Shown: positions 17,488-26,163 of the stretch, in pieces
How positions within the stretch are numbered: position 1 is the stretch's first letter
How the letters are laid out: each line of letters opens with the position of its first letter
DNA from: Petrimonas sulfuriphila
GTDB taxonomy: Bacteria > Bacteroidota > Bacteroidia > Bacteroidales > Dysgonomonadaceae
DNA length: 64,000 nt
Direction: 5' to 3'
Assembly (NCBI GenBank): GCA_038561985.1
Contig: CP073276.1
Coordinates: 3,224,001 to 3,288,000, forward strand
The notes under the pieces: generated by a model
The model's database searches: none
The model's input: the letters and a program-made list of their open reading frames with translations, nothing else
What the model was told of the DNA's origin: nothing
Program-made: the position numbers and the translations under genes

Positions 17488-18348
17488 ATGAGAAAAGAAT
17501 TTTTTAAACACATCCTATCAGCATTGCCCATTCTGGCATTGTTGTTTTTTGCTACAAGCTGTGCAAATGAAAACGAAGGGTTGTCCGGCGGAAAAGCTCA
17601 AATTCAGTTTAAACTGACCGATGCCCCATCATTAGATTACGCCAAAGTGGTTATTGACATACAGGGCGTTAAAGTTGGAGTAGCGGATGAATATTACGAG
17701 GATGACAACGATCCTTTTTATGATGACACCGATGAATTAGACGAAGTTGAATGGGTTACCCTGAACATTAGCAACCCCGGATTGTATAATTTGCTGGATT
17801 ACAGAAACGGAGAAATGATCGCCTTGGCCGGTGGAGAAATTCCCGCTGGAAAAATAAGCCAGGTCAGGTTACTGCTGGGCCCCGACAGCTATGTGGAAAC
17901 TAAGGATGGAACAGAGTATCCCCTTAAGACACCATCTGCACAAACAAGCGGGTTGAAGTTCAATCTTCACGAAACTTTACTTGCCGACATGATGTACAGT
18001 TTCGTCATTGATTTTGATGCTGCGCGTTCGGTAGTCGCTACGGGAAATAACAAGTACATTTTAAAACCGGTTATTCGTACGTACGCAGAAGCTTGGGGCG
18101 CCACATTGAGAGGTTTTGTCCTCCCGCCGGAAGCCAACGCTTTTGTTCAAATTACCAAAGCAACGGACACATTGATTTCGCTGCCCGAAGAGGACGGTAA
18201 ATTCTTGTTCCCGGGTATTGACGAAGGTACGTGGAAAGTGGAGTTTATTGCCGACACGGCAACGGAATATACTAATTTTGTAATGGAGAGTGTTCCGGTT
18301 GTTAAAGGCGAGATAAAAGATGTAGGCACCGTTACATTGGTAAAGTAA
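17488..18348 (+). CDS. DUF4382 lipoprotein (paralog 2)
   Basis: 286 aa; signal ending FFATSC (Cys25). Same order as the upstream paralog: IQFKLTDAPSLDYAKVVIDIQGVKVG, WVTLNISNPGLYNLLDYRNGE, IPAGKISQVRLLLGP, and YILKPVIRTYAEAWGATLRGFVLPPEA. It has an acidic insert (YYEDDNDPFYDDTDELDEVE, near 72-92) that the first copy lacks and that could bind Ca2+. Separated from paralog 1 by 175 bp without an obvious terminator; followed by a terminator at 18381. Confidence 0.88.
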   Translation: MRKEFFKHILSALPILALLFFATSCANENEGLSGGKAQIQFKLTDAPSLDYAKVVIDIQGVKVGVADEYYEDDNDPFYDDTDELDEVEWVTLNISNPGLYNLLDYRNGEMIALAGGEIPAGKISQVRLLLGPDSYVETKDGTEYPLKTPSAQTSGLKFNLHETLLADMMYSFVIDFDAARSVVATGNNKYILKPVIRTYAEAWGATLRGFVLPPEANAFVQITKATDTLISLPEEDGKFLFPGIDEGTWKVEFIADTATEYTNFVMESVPVVKGEIKDVGTVTLVK

Positions 18349-18380
18349 TACAACAAGTATTAGCATACTATCGAGTAAAA

Positions 18381-18418
18381 AAAAGCAAGGCCCCTTTTCC
18401 CGGGGGCTTTGTTGTTTT
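18381..18418 (+). terminator. Rho-independent terminator after DUF4382 paralog 2
   Basis: GCAAGGCCCC paired with GGGGCTTTGTT across a short loop, followed by GTTTTTAT; preceded by an A-run, so it may work both ways. Confidence 0.75.
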
Positions 18419-18434
18419 TATTGGTCTTTACACG

Positions 18435-18442
18435 TAACTTTG
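18435..18442 (+). promoter_or_regulatory. Putative −7 box for the DUF3472 gene
   Basis: TAACTTTG, consensus TAnnTTTG, with GTTG exactly 20 nt upstream as a possible −33, overlapping the tail of the preceding terminator. 17 bp before the ATG. Confidence 0.45.
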
Positions 18443-18459
18443 CAGATAAATTCAAACAG

Positions 18460-19722
18460 ATGAATAAGATTTGCTCAACAGTTCTCTTTTGCTGTTCCGC
18501 CTTATTTTTGTTTTCGCAAGAAGTAACGTATGAAATTGAATTAAATGGAAATGCTTACGTGACTTCTTTTCAACAGGGTGCATCCATCACCCGGTCCGGA
18601 CTTGAAGAATGGGTCAACGAAAAATCCGTCATCAAGACATTCGTTTATTTCCACAAAACGGAAAAAATAGTGATTTCAATAAAAGGAGATTCGGATAAAG
18701 AGTCAGTGATTGAAGCGACTTTCCAAGGGAAGAGGTCAAAAATTTCTGTTCCTGCCGGAAGATTTAAAATTCCTCTAGGGATCTTTCAAATTCTCAACAC
18801 GGGTTATCAACCCATAGAATTACGGGGTATAAGCAGGTCAGGGAAAGAGTTCGCCCAGATAGAATCGTTTGTTGTTCAATCGGAGGAACAACCAACTTAT
18901 GTGCACGATTTCTCCGACTATTGGGGTAGGCGAGGGCCTTCTGTTCATCTTCGTTATACAATGCCCGAAGATACGGTTGAATGGTTTTATAACGAAGTCA
19001 CTGTTCCGGCAGGAAACGATATCCCGGGCAGTTATTACATGGCGAACGGTTTTGGTGAAGGGTATTTTGGAATTCAATGCAATTCCGAAACCGAACGAAG
19101 GGTGCTGTTCTCCGTTTGGAGCCCGTTCAACACACAGGATCCAAAACGTATTCCCGACAGTTTAAAGATCAAACTCTTACGAAAAGGAGAAGGAGTCTAT
19201 ATCGGTGAATTTGGAAACGAAGGTTCGGGCGGACAAAGTTTTTTGCGGTACAACTGGAAAGCCGGCAAGGCCTATAAATTCCTGACCCGGATAAAGCCAG
19301 ACGGACTGGGGAACACCGTGTATACCTCTTATTTCTTTGCTTCCGATGAAAATCGATGGAGGCTGATAGCCAGCTTCCTTAGGCCCAAAACCCATGTTTT
19401 TTATACCCGTGCACATTCTTTCCTCGAAAATTTTATTCCTGGACAAGGATACCTGACCCGAAAGGTATTGTTTGGGAATCAATGGTTTGTGACCAGTAAC
19501 CGGAAATGGATAGAAGCCGGCGAATCGGTTTTCACATACGATGAAACTGCCCGAAAACAAGTCCGGTTGGATTACCGGGGCGGGTACAACAAGCAAAAGA
19601 ACCTGTTTTATCTTCAAAACGGAGGATTCTTCAACAAATCAACTCTTTACGAATCAAGATTCACAAGGAAAAAGGAAAACAAAATTCCGAAAATAAACTT
19701 CTCCGAACTCGAAAAACTGTAA
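18460..19722 (+). CDS. DUF3472 domain secreted protein (with DUF5077-like N-terminal domain)
   Basis: 420 aa from the ATG giving MNKICSTVLFCCSALFLFSQ, a signal peptide; an upstream in-frame start would precede the −7 box. After about 120 residues of beta-rich N-terminal domain (FHKTEKIVISIKGDSD, GRFKIPLGIFQI), residues 170-330 match the DUF3472 pattern: SVHLRYTMPEDTVEWFYNEVTVP, GSYYMANGFGEGYFGIQCNSETERRVLFSVWSPF, GGQSFLRYNWKAGKAYKFLTRI. The C-terminus holds a second beta-rich segment (FGNQWFVTSNRKW). Enzymatic role unknown; often found in secreted carbohydrate-related proteins. Confidence 0.85.
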   Translation: MNKICSTVLFCCSALFLFSQEVTYEIELNGNAYVTSFQQGASITRSGLEEWVNEKSVIKTFVYFHKTEKIVISIKGDSDKESVIEATFQGKRSKISVPAGRFKIPLGIFQILNTGYQPIELRGISRSGKEFAQIESFVVQSEEQPTYVHDFSDYWGRRGPSVHLRYTMPEDTVEWFYNEVTVPAGNDIPGSYYMANGFGEGYFGIQCNSETERRVLFSVWSPFNTQDPKRIPDSLKIKLLRKGEGVYIGEFGNEGSGGQSFLRYNWKAGKAYKFLTRIKPDGLGNTVYTSYFFASDENRWRLIASFLRPKTHVFYTRAHSFLENFIPGQGYLTRKVLFGNQWFVTSNRKWIEAGESVFTYDETARKQVRLDYRGGYNKQKNLFYLQNGGFFNKSTLYESRFTRKKENKIPKINFSELEKL

Positions 19723-19824
19723 CTTTAGTCATTGGTTCTCTTGAGTTTCTGTCTGGAGAAAAGATGTTTTTAACAATTTAATTTATTTTCACATCTGTAG
19801 GAGTTATAATCATTTACTTATTTC

Positions 19825-19832
19825 TATCTTTG
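19825..19832 (+). promoter_or_regulatory. Putative −7 box for the SPOR lipoprotein gene
   Basis: TATCTTTG, consensus TAnnTTTG, 31 bp before the ATG. Confidence 0.45.
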
Positions 19833-19863
19833 CTTTTAGTTTTGATATTCGAACAATAAAACA

Positions 19864-20385
19864 ATGACACAAATGAAAAGATCAATCTATTTGATGATGG
19901 CGCTTTCTGCCATGTTGGTTTTAGCAATTTCCTGTAAACCAAAACAAAGTGCATATAAACAAGTATATGAAGCTGCCAAAGAAAGGGAAATGCAGCAAAC
20001 GGCGTCACAGCCAACTGTTGTAAAAGATGCCGGCACACTGCCTCCGGTTGAAGTGTCAGTGAGAAAAGAGAAGGTTGAACCCGTTCTTGCTTCAGATGCC
20101 GCCAATTTAAAGAACTTCAGCGTAGTAATCGCTTCTTTAAGTGTAAAGCTTAATGCTGAATCGTTGAAGACACGAATGCAAAACGAAGGGTATCCGGTGA
20201 TTCTGGCCGAAAACGAGCAAGGCATGTACAGGGTTATCGTTGCAAGCTATGATGACAAAGCATCGGCTGCTGCAAAACGCGATGAGATTTACCAAAAATA
20301 TGCTGCCCTTGGCAATACCGATTACTTGCGAAGAACTTACGGCGTTCCTTTCAACGATCTTTGGATTTTAGAAAGACAGTATTAA
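19864..20385 (+). CDS. SPOR-domain lipoprotein
   Basis: 173 aa (170 if the second ATG, three codons on, is used). Signal with LVLAISC as lipobox, a linker of about 60 residues, then a C-terminal SPOR domain from about residue 80: FSVVIASLSVKLNAESLKTRMQNEGYPVILAENEQGMYRVIVASYDDKASAAAKRDEI. SPOR domains bind denuded septal peptidoglycan, so a cell-division or wall-remodelling role is likely. Monocistronic; promoter before and terminator after. Confidence 0.9.
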   Translation: MTQMKRSIYLMMALSAMLVLAISCKPKQSAYKQVYEAAKEREMQQTASQPTVVKDAGTLPPVEVSVRKEKVEPVLASDAANLKNFSVVIASLSVKLNAESLKTRMQNEGYPVILAENEQGMYRVIVASYDDKASAAAKRDEIYQKYAALGNTDYLRRTYGVPFNDLWILERQY

Positions 20386-20435
20386 ATGTTAAAACACCGG
20401 ATCCGGATGTCTGGTGACCAATAGGAAATGAACGT

Positions 20436-20480
20436 ATAATAAAGCTGCCCGCTATTGAAACGGGTAGCTTTTATTATTTT
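20436..20480 (+). terminator. Rho-independent terminator after the SPOR gene
   Basis: ATAATAAAGCTGCCCG paired with CGGGTAGCTTTTATTAT (G·T and one bulged T) around a 9-nt loop, then TTTT. Confidence 0.8.
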
Positions 20481-20496
20481 ACACGGACAATAAAAA

Positions 20497-21255
20497 ATGA
20501 AAGTACGGTTTTTAGGTACGGGGACATCTACAGGAGTTCCCGAAATAGGTTGCAATTGTGAAGTATGTACATCAGTCGATGCTAAAGACAAACGGTTAAG
20601 ATGTTCTGTTCAAGTGGAGACTGCTGATTCACGCCTTATCATCGATTGCACACCCGACTTCAGGCAACAGGTGATGGATTTGCCTTTCAGGAAAATTGAC
20701 GGGTTGCTCATCACCCACGAACATTATGATCACGTGGGCGGGATGGACGACTTAAGGCCTTTTTGCAGGTTTGGACCCGTCGATGTTTTTGCCGAAACTA
20801 AAGTGAAAAGCGCGTTGATGCAACGAATACCCTATTGTTTTGGAGAACAAAGGTACACCGGCGTTCCGGATATCAGGATACGAACAACCGACGGCCTTCA
20901 TCCTTTCTTTATAAATAACACAAAAGTTATTCCTATCCGGGTCATGCATTTTAAACTCCCCATCTTAGGTTTCCGGATAAATAATGTCGCTTACCTTACC
21001 GACGTAAAATATTTGCCCGACGAAGAGCTAAGCAAACTCGCCGCCCTAGATATACTGATAGTAAGCGCATTGAGAAAGGAGAAACACCCTTCACACCAAA
21101 CACTGGAAGAAGCTCTTTCGTTGGCAAAAAAAATTGGAGCGGAACAAACCTATTTTACACATATGAGTCATCAGATCGGTTTGCATAAAGCGATAAGCAA
21201 GGATTTGCCCTCATCCTTTACCCTTGCTTATGACGGATTAGAGTTATCACTGTAA
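20497..21255 (+). CDS. MBL-fold metal-dependent hydrolase (PhnP-like)
   Basis: 252 aa cytoplasmic protein. Opens with the PhnP-type GTGTSTGVPEIGCNCEVCTS, then the metallo-beta-lactamase motif ITHEHYDHVGGMDDLRPF with ligands His74, His76, Asp78 and His79. Further metal ligands lie in VMHFKLPILGF, AYLTDVKYLP and YFTHMSHQIG. Relatives are cyclic phosphodiesterases (PhnP hydrolyses ribosyl 1,2-cyclic phosphate), but no phosphonate genes are here, so the substrate is open. Closely follows the SPOR terminator. Confidence 0.9.
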   Translation: MKVRFLGTGTSTGVPEIGCNCEVCTSVDAKDKRLRCSVQVETADSRLIIDCTPDFRQQVMDLPFRKIDGLLITHEHYDHVGGMDDLRPFCRFGPVDVFAETKVKSALMQRIPYCFGEQRYTGVPDIRIRTTDGLHPFFINNTKVIPIRVMHFKLPILGFRINNVAYLTDVKYLPDEELSKLAALDILIVSALRKEKHPSHQTLEEALSLAKKIGAEQTYFTHMSHQIGLHKAISKDLPSSFTLAYDGLELSL

Positions 21256-21360
21256 AAAACGGGGAGCTTTTGTATTTTTTTAACTACGTAAAGTGCAGCG
21301 TTTTTATACATTTTTCATCTATATAATAAACAAATCGATGAGTTGACGTTTAAAAATTTG

Positions 21361-21368
21361 TATATTTG
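21361..21368 (+). promoter_or_regulatory. Putative −7 box upstream of the Tyr/Trp-rich protein gene
   Basis: TATATTTG, consensus TAnnTTTG. It would give a leader of roughly 105 nt containing two very short ORFs (21404-21436 and 21433-21483). Confidence 0.5.
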
Positions 21369-21403
21369 TGGATGATAAATAACGGAACAGTGAGTTAAAC
21401 CAA

Positions 21404-21483
21404 ATGAATGAATTATTGTCAAACTCTGCGGAATGAATTATTTAAAACAACCAAAAACAAAAAATAAAGGGAAAAAGCTATGA
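21404..21483 (+). promoter_or_regulatory. Leader with two tiny overlapping ORFs chained to the next start codon
   Basis: Two short frames follow the −7 box. The first (MNELLSNSAE, 21404-21436) ends in a TGA that overlaps the ATG of the second. The second (MNYLKQPKTKNKGKKL, 21433-21483) ends in a TGA that overlaps the ATG of the main gene at 21480. Both junctions are ATGA. The chain could couple translation stepwise, or be coincidence in a short AT-rich leader. Confidence 0.35.
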
Positions 21484-22799
21484 AAACTAAAAACTTAATT
21501 ATTTCGGGGTTGCTGGTCCTGGCGCCCGTTATAGGTTTTGCCCAGGAGTGGGATGATATTTATGCCGATCCCGCTCAAAACACTACAACCCTAAAGGTTC
21601 AGAAGAAACAAGAACCACAAAAAAAGAAAATTGTTGTTGTTGAGGGAAAAGCATCCAATATGGAAGTCCGAGCAAACGGCCGCAATATTGACGAGTATAA
21701 CCGTCGTGAACAAAAAGAATTGGCTGCCAATGACACAGTAATTCTTGAAGATACAGCCTATCAGCAATACGAATATACAGACAGGATTATCAAGTATCAC
21801 GACCCGGAATCGAGTATCAAGATAACCGGTGCCGATGAGGTTACTGTTTATGTAGGTGACGACATTTACGCCGATTATTACGATAACCGTGGATGGGGCT
21901 CTAACCTCTATTTCGGTACAGGGTGGGGTTGGAACAGCTACTATCCGTGGTACGATCCCTGGTATGATCCCTGGTACTACGGATACGGATGGGGTTATCC
22001 TTATTCCAACCGTTGGTACAGCCCGTGGTATTACAGCCGTTGGCACAACCCATGGTATTACGGTGGGTGGTACTCATCCTGGTATTCTCCCTGGTACTAC
22101 GGTGGTTACTATGATCCTTGGTATTACGGTTACGGCGGATGGTACGGAGGCGGTTATTATAGCGGTTTCTACGACGGATACTATTCCGGATTAAGTAACA
22201 ATCGCTCCGGCAGAAGTACGGGAAGTTACAGAAGAAGCTCGGCAAACATTGCTAACAGATCATCTGTAGCAAGTGTAGGCAGAAGTTCAAGCGCAACATC
22301 AGGCCGCTCGGCAATTGGTAGCTCCACAAGAACTGCCTCAGGCAGAAGTTCCTCGGCTTACAGCAGAAGTTCATCTGCATCACCAAGAACAAGGATTATC
22401 GATAACAGCGGAAGAGTCTATGACTCCCGGTCCGGCCAAATTATAAACAGAGGCTCATCTTCTTCCCGCTCCTCCAGCACCGGCACATTAGGTGCCAATT
22501 CCAGGATATATAACAGCAGGGGTAGTTCCAGCACCTCGCCGGCGAGAAGCGGTGGCAACACTTACGAAAGAAGCTCGTCGAGCAGAAGCAATACCTACTC
22601 AACACCTTCGAGAAGTTCGTCGGGCAGCGGTTCGTATTCCGCGCCAAGCAGAAGTTCAAGCTCAAGTCGTTCGTCTTCGTACGACTCTTCAAGCCGCAGC
22701 TCATCGTTTGGTTCCTCCTCATCGGGTTCCAGTAGAAGTTCCTCTTCCGGCTCATATAGCAGCGGAAGCAGCGGTCGTAGCAGTGGAGGACGTCGTTAA
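21480..22799 (+). CDS. Repetitive Tyr/Trp/Gly- and Ser/Arg-rich exported protein of unknown function
   Basis: 439 aa. Signal peptide to about residue 21 (VIGFAQ). Residues 22-140 are an ordinary charged domain (EYTDRIIKYHDPESSIKITGADEVTVYVGDD). Residues about 145-235 are built from WYDPWY, SPWYY and GGWY-type repeats, almost only W, Y, G, P and S. Residues 240-439 are a Ser/Arg low-complexity tail (RSSSAYSRSSSASPRT, SSGRSSGGRR). No stop or frameshift interrupts the repeats. Similar YxW-rich plus SRS-tailed proteins occur in Bacteroidetes without assigned function. The composition suggests a disordered, possibly wall- or surface-associated protein; this is inference. Confidence 0.8.
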   Translation: MKTKNLIISGLLVLAPVIGFAQEWDDIYADPAQNTTTLKVQKKQEPQKKKIVVVEGKASNMEVRANGRNIDEYNRREQKELAANDTVILEDTAYQQYEYTDRIIKYHDPESSIKITGADEVTVYVGDDIYADYYDNRGWGSNLYFGTGWGWNSYYPWYDPWYDPWYYGYGWGYPYSNRWYSPWYYSRWHNPWYYGGWYSSWYSPWYYGGYYDPWYYGYGGWYGGGYYSGFYDGYYSGLSNNRSGRSTGSYRRSSANIANRSSVASVGRSSSATSGRSAIGSSTRTASGRSSSAYSRSSSASPRTRIIDNSGRVYDSRSGQIINRGSSSSRSSSTGTLGANSRIYNSRGSSSTSPARSGGNTYERSSSSRSNTYSTPSRSSSGSGSYSAPSRSSSSSRSSSYDSSSRSSSFGSSSSGSSRSSSSGSYSSGSSGRSSGGRR

Positions 22800-22815
22800 A
22801 CTATAAACAATAAAC

Positions 22816-22870
22816 AATGACTGCTTCACAAAAATCTCAGAAGGGGTTTAAATGAGGCAGTCATTTTTTA
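22816..22870 (+). terminator. Terminator after the Tyr/Trp-rich protein gene
   Basis: AATGACTGCTTCA pairs with TGAGGCAGTCATT (13 bp, one G·U) across a 24-nt loop and is followed by TTTTTA. Confidence 0.7.
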
Positions 22871-22972
22871 TCCAACATTTTGTAAAACCGTACGAGCATA
22901 TGCCTGGATTACTTGTATTTTGCCTGGCAGGAAAGAGCATAATTTAGTGAAAACAAAATAAAAACTATAAAA

Positions 22973-24550
22973 ATGAAAAAATTTGCATATTTTCTTTTCT
23001 CTTTAGTGTTTATTGCCAACTACTCCTACTCGCAAGGAGAAGTGGAAGCTTTGAAGTATTCCCGAAATGAGCTTTACGGAACAGCACGTTCTATGGCAAT
23101 GGGCAATGCTTTTGGCGCACTGGGAGGAGACATCACGGGTGTTTCCATCAATCCTGCCGGAATTGCTGTTTACAGGAGCTCAGAAGTAGTGGGTACGTTA
23201 GGAATACAACAAAACACAGCCAAGGTGGGTGATATCGACAAAAAAGTGAGTGATTTCAACCTGCATAACCTGGGATTTGTCGGGTACTTTCCCTTGAGAA
23301 ACGAGGTAATGCCCATGATTAATTTCGGTTTTTCGTACAACAAACAAAAAACGTTCAATACCGATATCAACGCTAAAGGGGATGGTAAGAGTAGGATGAT
23401 TGATTATATTGTTGATAGAACTAATGGTGCAAATAACAATAGTGGAATTAATCCCAACTCGCTTCTTGTAGGTGATAACATACCCGACCCATTTATCGAT
23501 CAACCTTGGTTATCTGTTTTAGGATATAATTCAAAGTTAATGTCTCCTAACGGAAATTTTTATAATCCGTTGAACACTAGGAACGAAACACCATTTCAAG
23601 AAATTATACTTTCAGAAAGAGGTTATATCGATAATTACGATTTTACCATCGGAACCACTATAAATAATGTGGTGAATGTTGGATTAGCACTGAATATATC
23701 TGACATCAACCACTCTCTTTCTACCGATTTTCTGGAAGACTTTAACAGCGGAGGTTATACACTGAACAACGAAATAATAACAAACGGTGCCGGAGTTGGT
23801 GCCAAGCTGGGGGTAATTTACCGTCCGGTTAATACATTCAGGATTGGTTTGGCATACCATACACCTACCTGGTACTCTATGTCAGAAATTTATAAGGCAA
23901 GTATTGATGATGATTTAGGTGCCTATGTAGTTGATCCCAATTATGAAAAAGGTAGAACTTATTCTGCCAAATTCACCAATTACTACGATTTAAAAACTCC
24001 CGATAAATGGGTGCTAAGCGGTGCCGCAGTTTTAGGAAACAGTTTTATCTTGAGTGCCGATTACGAAGTGATGAACTATCGGAACATGAAACTGAGCGTG
24101 CCTTCCGGTAGTTATTCCAGCAAAGATTGGTACGATATTGATAACGATTACATCAAAAAAGATTTTAAAGTTGCATCTACTGTAAGGGTGGGTACAGAAT
24201 ACCGTTTTACTCCGCAATTTTCAGGAAGATTGGGTTACGCATGGATGCAGAACCCGTATGATGCTGATTTTTCTAAAGCAGGAGATGCCGCTGTATCTGG
24301 TTCAAACACCATCTACAGAATGGAAGGTGATACCCATTACCTCACCGGAGGATTGGGTTATCGGTTCAACAGAAATTTCTATGCCGATCTGGCGGTGGTT
24401 TATCAAACCCAGGAAGACCAGCTGTATCCGTTTCCGAACCTGTTTACCTATAACGGTGATACACGGGAAGAACTAGTTATTGATGCATCTCCCTTTACCC
24501 TGAAAAACAGATCCGTAAGAGGATTGCTGACACTCGGGTACAGGTTTTAG
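22973..24550 (+). CDS. OmpP1/FadL/TodX-family outer-membrane protein
   Basis: 525 aa beta-barrel transporter for hydrophobic compounds by family. Signal peptide 1-20 (ANYSYSQ), then the FadL-type N-terminus GTARSMAMGNAFGALGGDITGVSINPAGIAVYRSSE. Regular alternating strands run to the end (VNVGLALNISDINHSL, FILSADYEVMNYRNMKLSV, YADLAVVYQTQEDQLYPFP), and the last strand is RGLLTLGYRF with a C-terminal Phe, as expected for BAM-dependent barrels. Often annotated as hemin receptor in Bacteroidetes, which the sequence does not prove. Monocistronic, between two terminators. Confidence 0.9.
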   Translation: MKKFAYFLFSLVFIANYSYSQGEVEALKYSRNELYGTARSMAMGNAFGALGGDITGVSINPAGIAVYRSSEVVGTLGIQQNTAKVGDIDKKVSDFNLHNLGFVGYFPLRNEVMPMINFGFSYNKQKTFNTDINAKGDGKSRMIDYIVDRTNGANNNSGINPNSLLVGDNIPDPFIDQPWLSVLGYNSKLMSPNGNFYNPLNTRNETPFQEIILSERGYIDNYDFTIGTTINNVVNVGLALNISDINHSLSTDFLEDFNSGGYTLNNEIITNGAGVGAKLGVIYRPVNTFRIGLAYHTPTWYSMSEIYKASIDDDLGAYVVDPNYEKGRTYSAKFTNYYDLKTPDKWVLSGAAVLGNSFILSADYEVMNYRNMKLSVPSGSYSSKDWYDIDNDYIKKDFKVASTVRVGTEYRFTPQFSGRLGYAWMQNPYDADFSKAGDAAVSGSNTIYRMEGDTHYLTGGLGYRFNRNFYADLAVVYQTQEDQLYPFPNLFTYNGDTREELVIDASPFTLKNRSVRGLLTLGYRF

Positions 24551-24574
24551 ATAATTCATGTTAATTTTTTAGTG

Positions 24575-24607
24575 CCGGGCTGTCCTTATAGATTGCCCGG
24601 TTTTTTT
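24575..24607. terminator. Terminator between the convergent porin and DUF4230 genes
   Basis: CCGGGC, 14-nt loop, GCCCGG followed by T7. Strongest on the plus strand; placed directly before the stop codon of the converging DUF4230 gene. Confidence 0.8.
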
Positions 24608-24611
24608 GTGG

Positions 24612-25394
24612 TTATTTGCGAAGGGTGTCCACTTCCGACAAGGTAATGTTGTCACCTATGGTTATTTCTGATTTTTGTGGGGTAACTGGGATCACGTGAT
24701 AATCCTCAATCTTCTCAACACCTTCCAGTTGCCATTTATTCGCGTTTAGCATTTCGGTCAACAGGGTCTTCATCTGCATCGATGCAATTTTCATCAATCC
24801 GCTGTTTAATGCTGCCTGTTTTACCTGTTCTTTTGCCAGCCCTTGAATGAGTTGCAAATCTTTCCGGCTAATAAAGTTAAACAGGTCATCCTCGAAATAA
24901 TAATAATCGAAATCCGGGTCAAGGGAAAGAATCTCTGGAGCCGGGAAGGTGAGTAGTTTTATTATTTTATTTTCATTATCCACTTCCCATTTGCATTTTT
25001 CAATATCATAACCAATCAGCACTTTAGCTTTTACAATGACCAGGGCTTTTTTGGTCGAAGGAATAAACTTTAGCAGTTTTTTTGTGTTCTCATAGTTATA
25101 GATTTCATTCAACTGGCCTTCAGCTACCACAATTTTAAACACCCTGCGGATACTTTCAACAACGGTATGGGAAGTAACGTTCGTTGAACTGCCAATACTG
25201 CTTGATGGGTAAATCAATTTGAAAATCAAAAAAGCAATAACCGCACCGATGATCGACCCAAAAATCAATAATCCCAACGTATTGTTTTCGGGCACCGCAT
25301 AATGCGGTCTGAAAAAGGTAGCGTATATAAATCCGGTGAGAAGCAGCACAAGAAACATAGCTGTCAATCCAATAACAAGTTTAAATTTTCTCAT
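24612..25394 (-). CDS. DUF4230 membrane-anchored protein
   Basis: 260 aa. Two hydrophobic segments at about 8-28 and 41-62 (LLIFGSIIGAVIAFLIFKLIY), then a DUF4230 domain: IRRVFKIVVAEGQLNEIYNYENTKK, KKALVIVKAKVLIGYDIEKCKWEV, IKLLTFPAPEILSLDPDFDYYYFEDDLFN. A helical stretch AKEQVKQAALNSGLMKIASMQMKTLLTEML closes the domain. Family function unknown; membrane topology suggests the domain is on the periplasmic side. Single gene, convergent with the porin. Confidence 0.87.
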   Translation of the reverse strand: MRKFKLVIGLTAMFLVLLLTGFIYATFFRPHYAVPENNTLGLLIFGSIIGAVIAFLIFKLIYPSSSIGSSTNVTSHTVVESIRRVFKIVVAEGQLNEIYNYENTKKLLKFIPSTKKALVIVKAKVLIGYDIEKCKWEVDNENKIIKLLTFPAPEILSLDPDFDYYYFEDDLFNFISRKDLQLIQGLAKEQVKQAALNSGLMKIASMQMKTLLTEMLNANKWQLEGVEKIEDYHVIPVTPQKSEITIGDNITLSEVDTLRK

Positions 25395-25524
25395 TGAGGC
25401 TTTGTAGATTAATGCAGAGGCAAAGTTAAGAAAATCTTTTCCTTGGAAACAAAAGAGTTAGCAAATATTCTTCTTCAGTCGGCGTTTTAGTCAGAAAATG
25501 AGATTTAATTCGGTTATTTTTGTG

Positions 25525-25532
25525 TAAATTTG
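25525..25532 (+). promoter_or_regulatory. Putative −7 box for the Dabb gene
   Basis: TAAATTTG, consensus TAnnTTTG; about 100 bp upstream of the ATG, leaving a long leader in which no structure is obvious. Confidence 0.35.
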
Positions 25533-25633
25533 CAAACTAAAACAGTAAATGTACAAATACTCCTTCCTTTCCGGTTCTACAATCCATTCGTTGATTTCCT
25601 CCAAGTCAGCAAATCACTTATTTTTTTATCCGT

Positions 25634-26047
25634 ATGAAGCATTCTGACAGAAGAAACTTTTTAAAACAAACGGCAGCTTTGGGCGCTATTGCTGCAGCAC
25701 CAGTACTGACAAGTTGCCGTTCAAAAGGAAAAGGAAACGATATAAGCGGTAAGTTTATGCATCACGTTTTTTTCTGGCTTAAGCAGCCTGACGATGAAAA
25801 AGTAAAACGTGACTTTCGCGAAGCGTTAATTAAACTGGCATCTGTGGAAACCGTTCGGTTCAGGCATATAGGTACTCCGGCAGCCACAAACCGTGAAATT
25901 ATTGATACCACATATACGTTTTCACTGCTTGTTGTTTTCGATGACGAAAATGGACACGATGTGTATCAGACACATCCCATCCACGACGAATTCCGCGAAA
26001 AATACGCCAATTGGTGGACACGTGTACTGATTTATGATACAAAGTAG
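25634..26047 (+). CDS. Dabb (stress-responsive alpha/beta-barrel) protein with Tat-like signal
   Basis: 137 aa. N-terminus MKHSDRRNFLKQTAALGAIAAAPVLTSC combines a twin-Arg motif (DRRNFLK) with a lipobox Cys, so a Tat-exported lipoprotein is likely. Residues 40-137 form the Dabb fold: MHHVFFWLKQPDDEKVKRDFREALIKL, RHIGTPAATNREIIDTTYTFSLLVVFDDENGHDVYQTHPIHDEF. Dabb proteins are small dimers of unclear role. It stands alone, 116 bp before carB. Confidence 0.85.
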   Translation: MKHSDRRNFLKQTAALGAIAAAPVLTSCRSKGKGNDISGKFMHHVFFWLKQPDDEKVKRDFREALIKLASVETVRFRHIGTPAATNREIIDTTYTFSLLVVFDDENGHDVYQTHPIHDEFREKYANWWTRVLIYDTK

Positions 26048-26163
26048 AAGGTGACAGGCATCAGCCCTTTGGACGTTCTTCCGACTGAAATCTGTTAGAG
26101 AAGAGAGCTGAAGCCTGAAGTCAGCAACTAAAAACATACAGAACGTTTTGAACAAAAATAAAA

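Noticed and set aside
21900-22190. Short repeated units suggestive of a CRISPR or DNA tandem array
   Set aside because: Repeats are codon-phased inside one continuous reading frame (W/Y/G/P repeats), with no spacer structure and no cas genes nearby.
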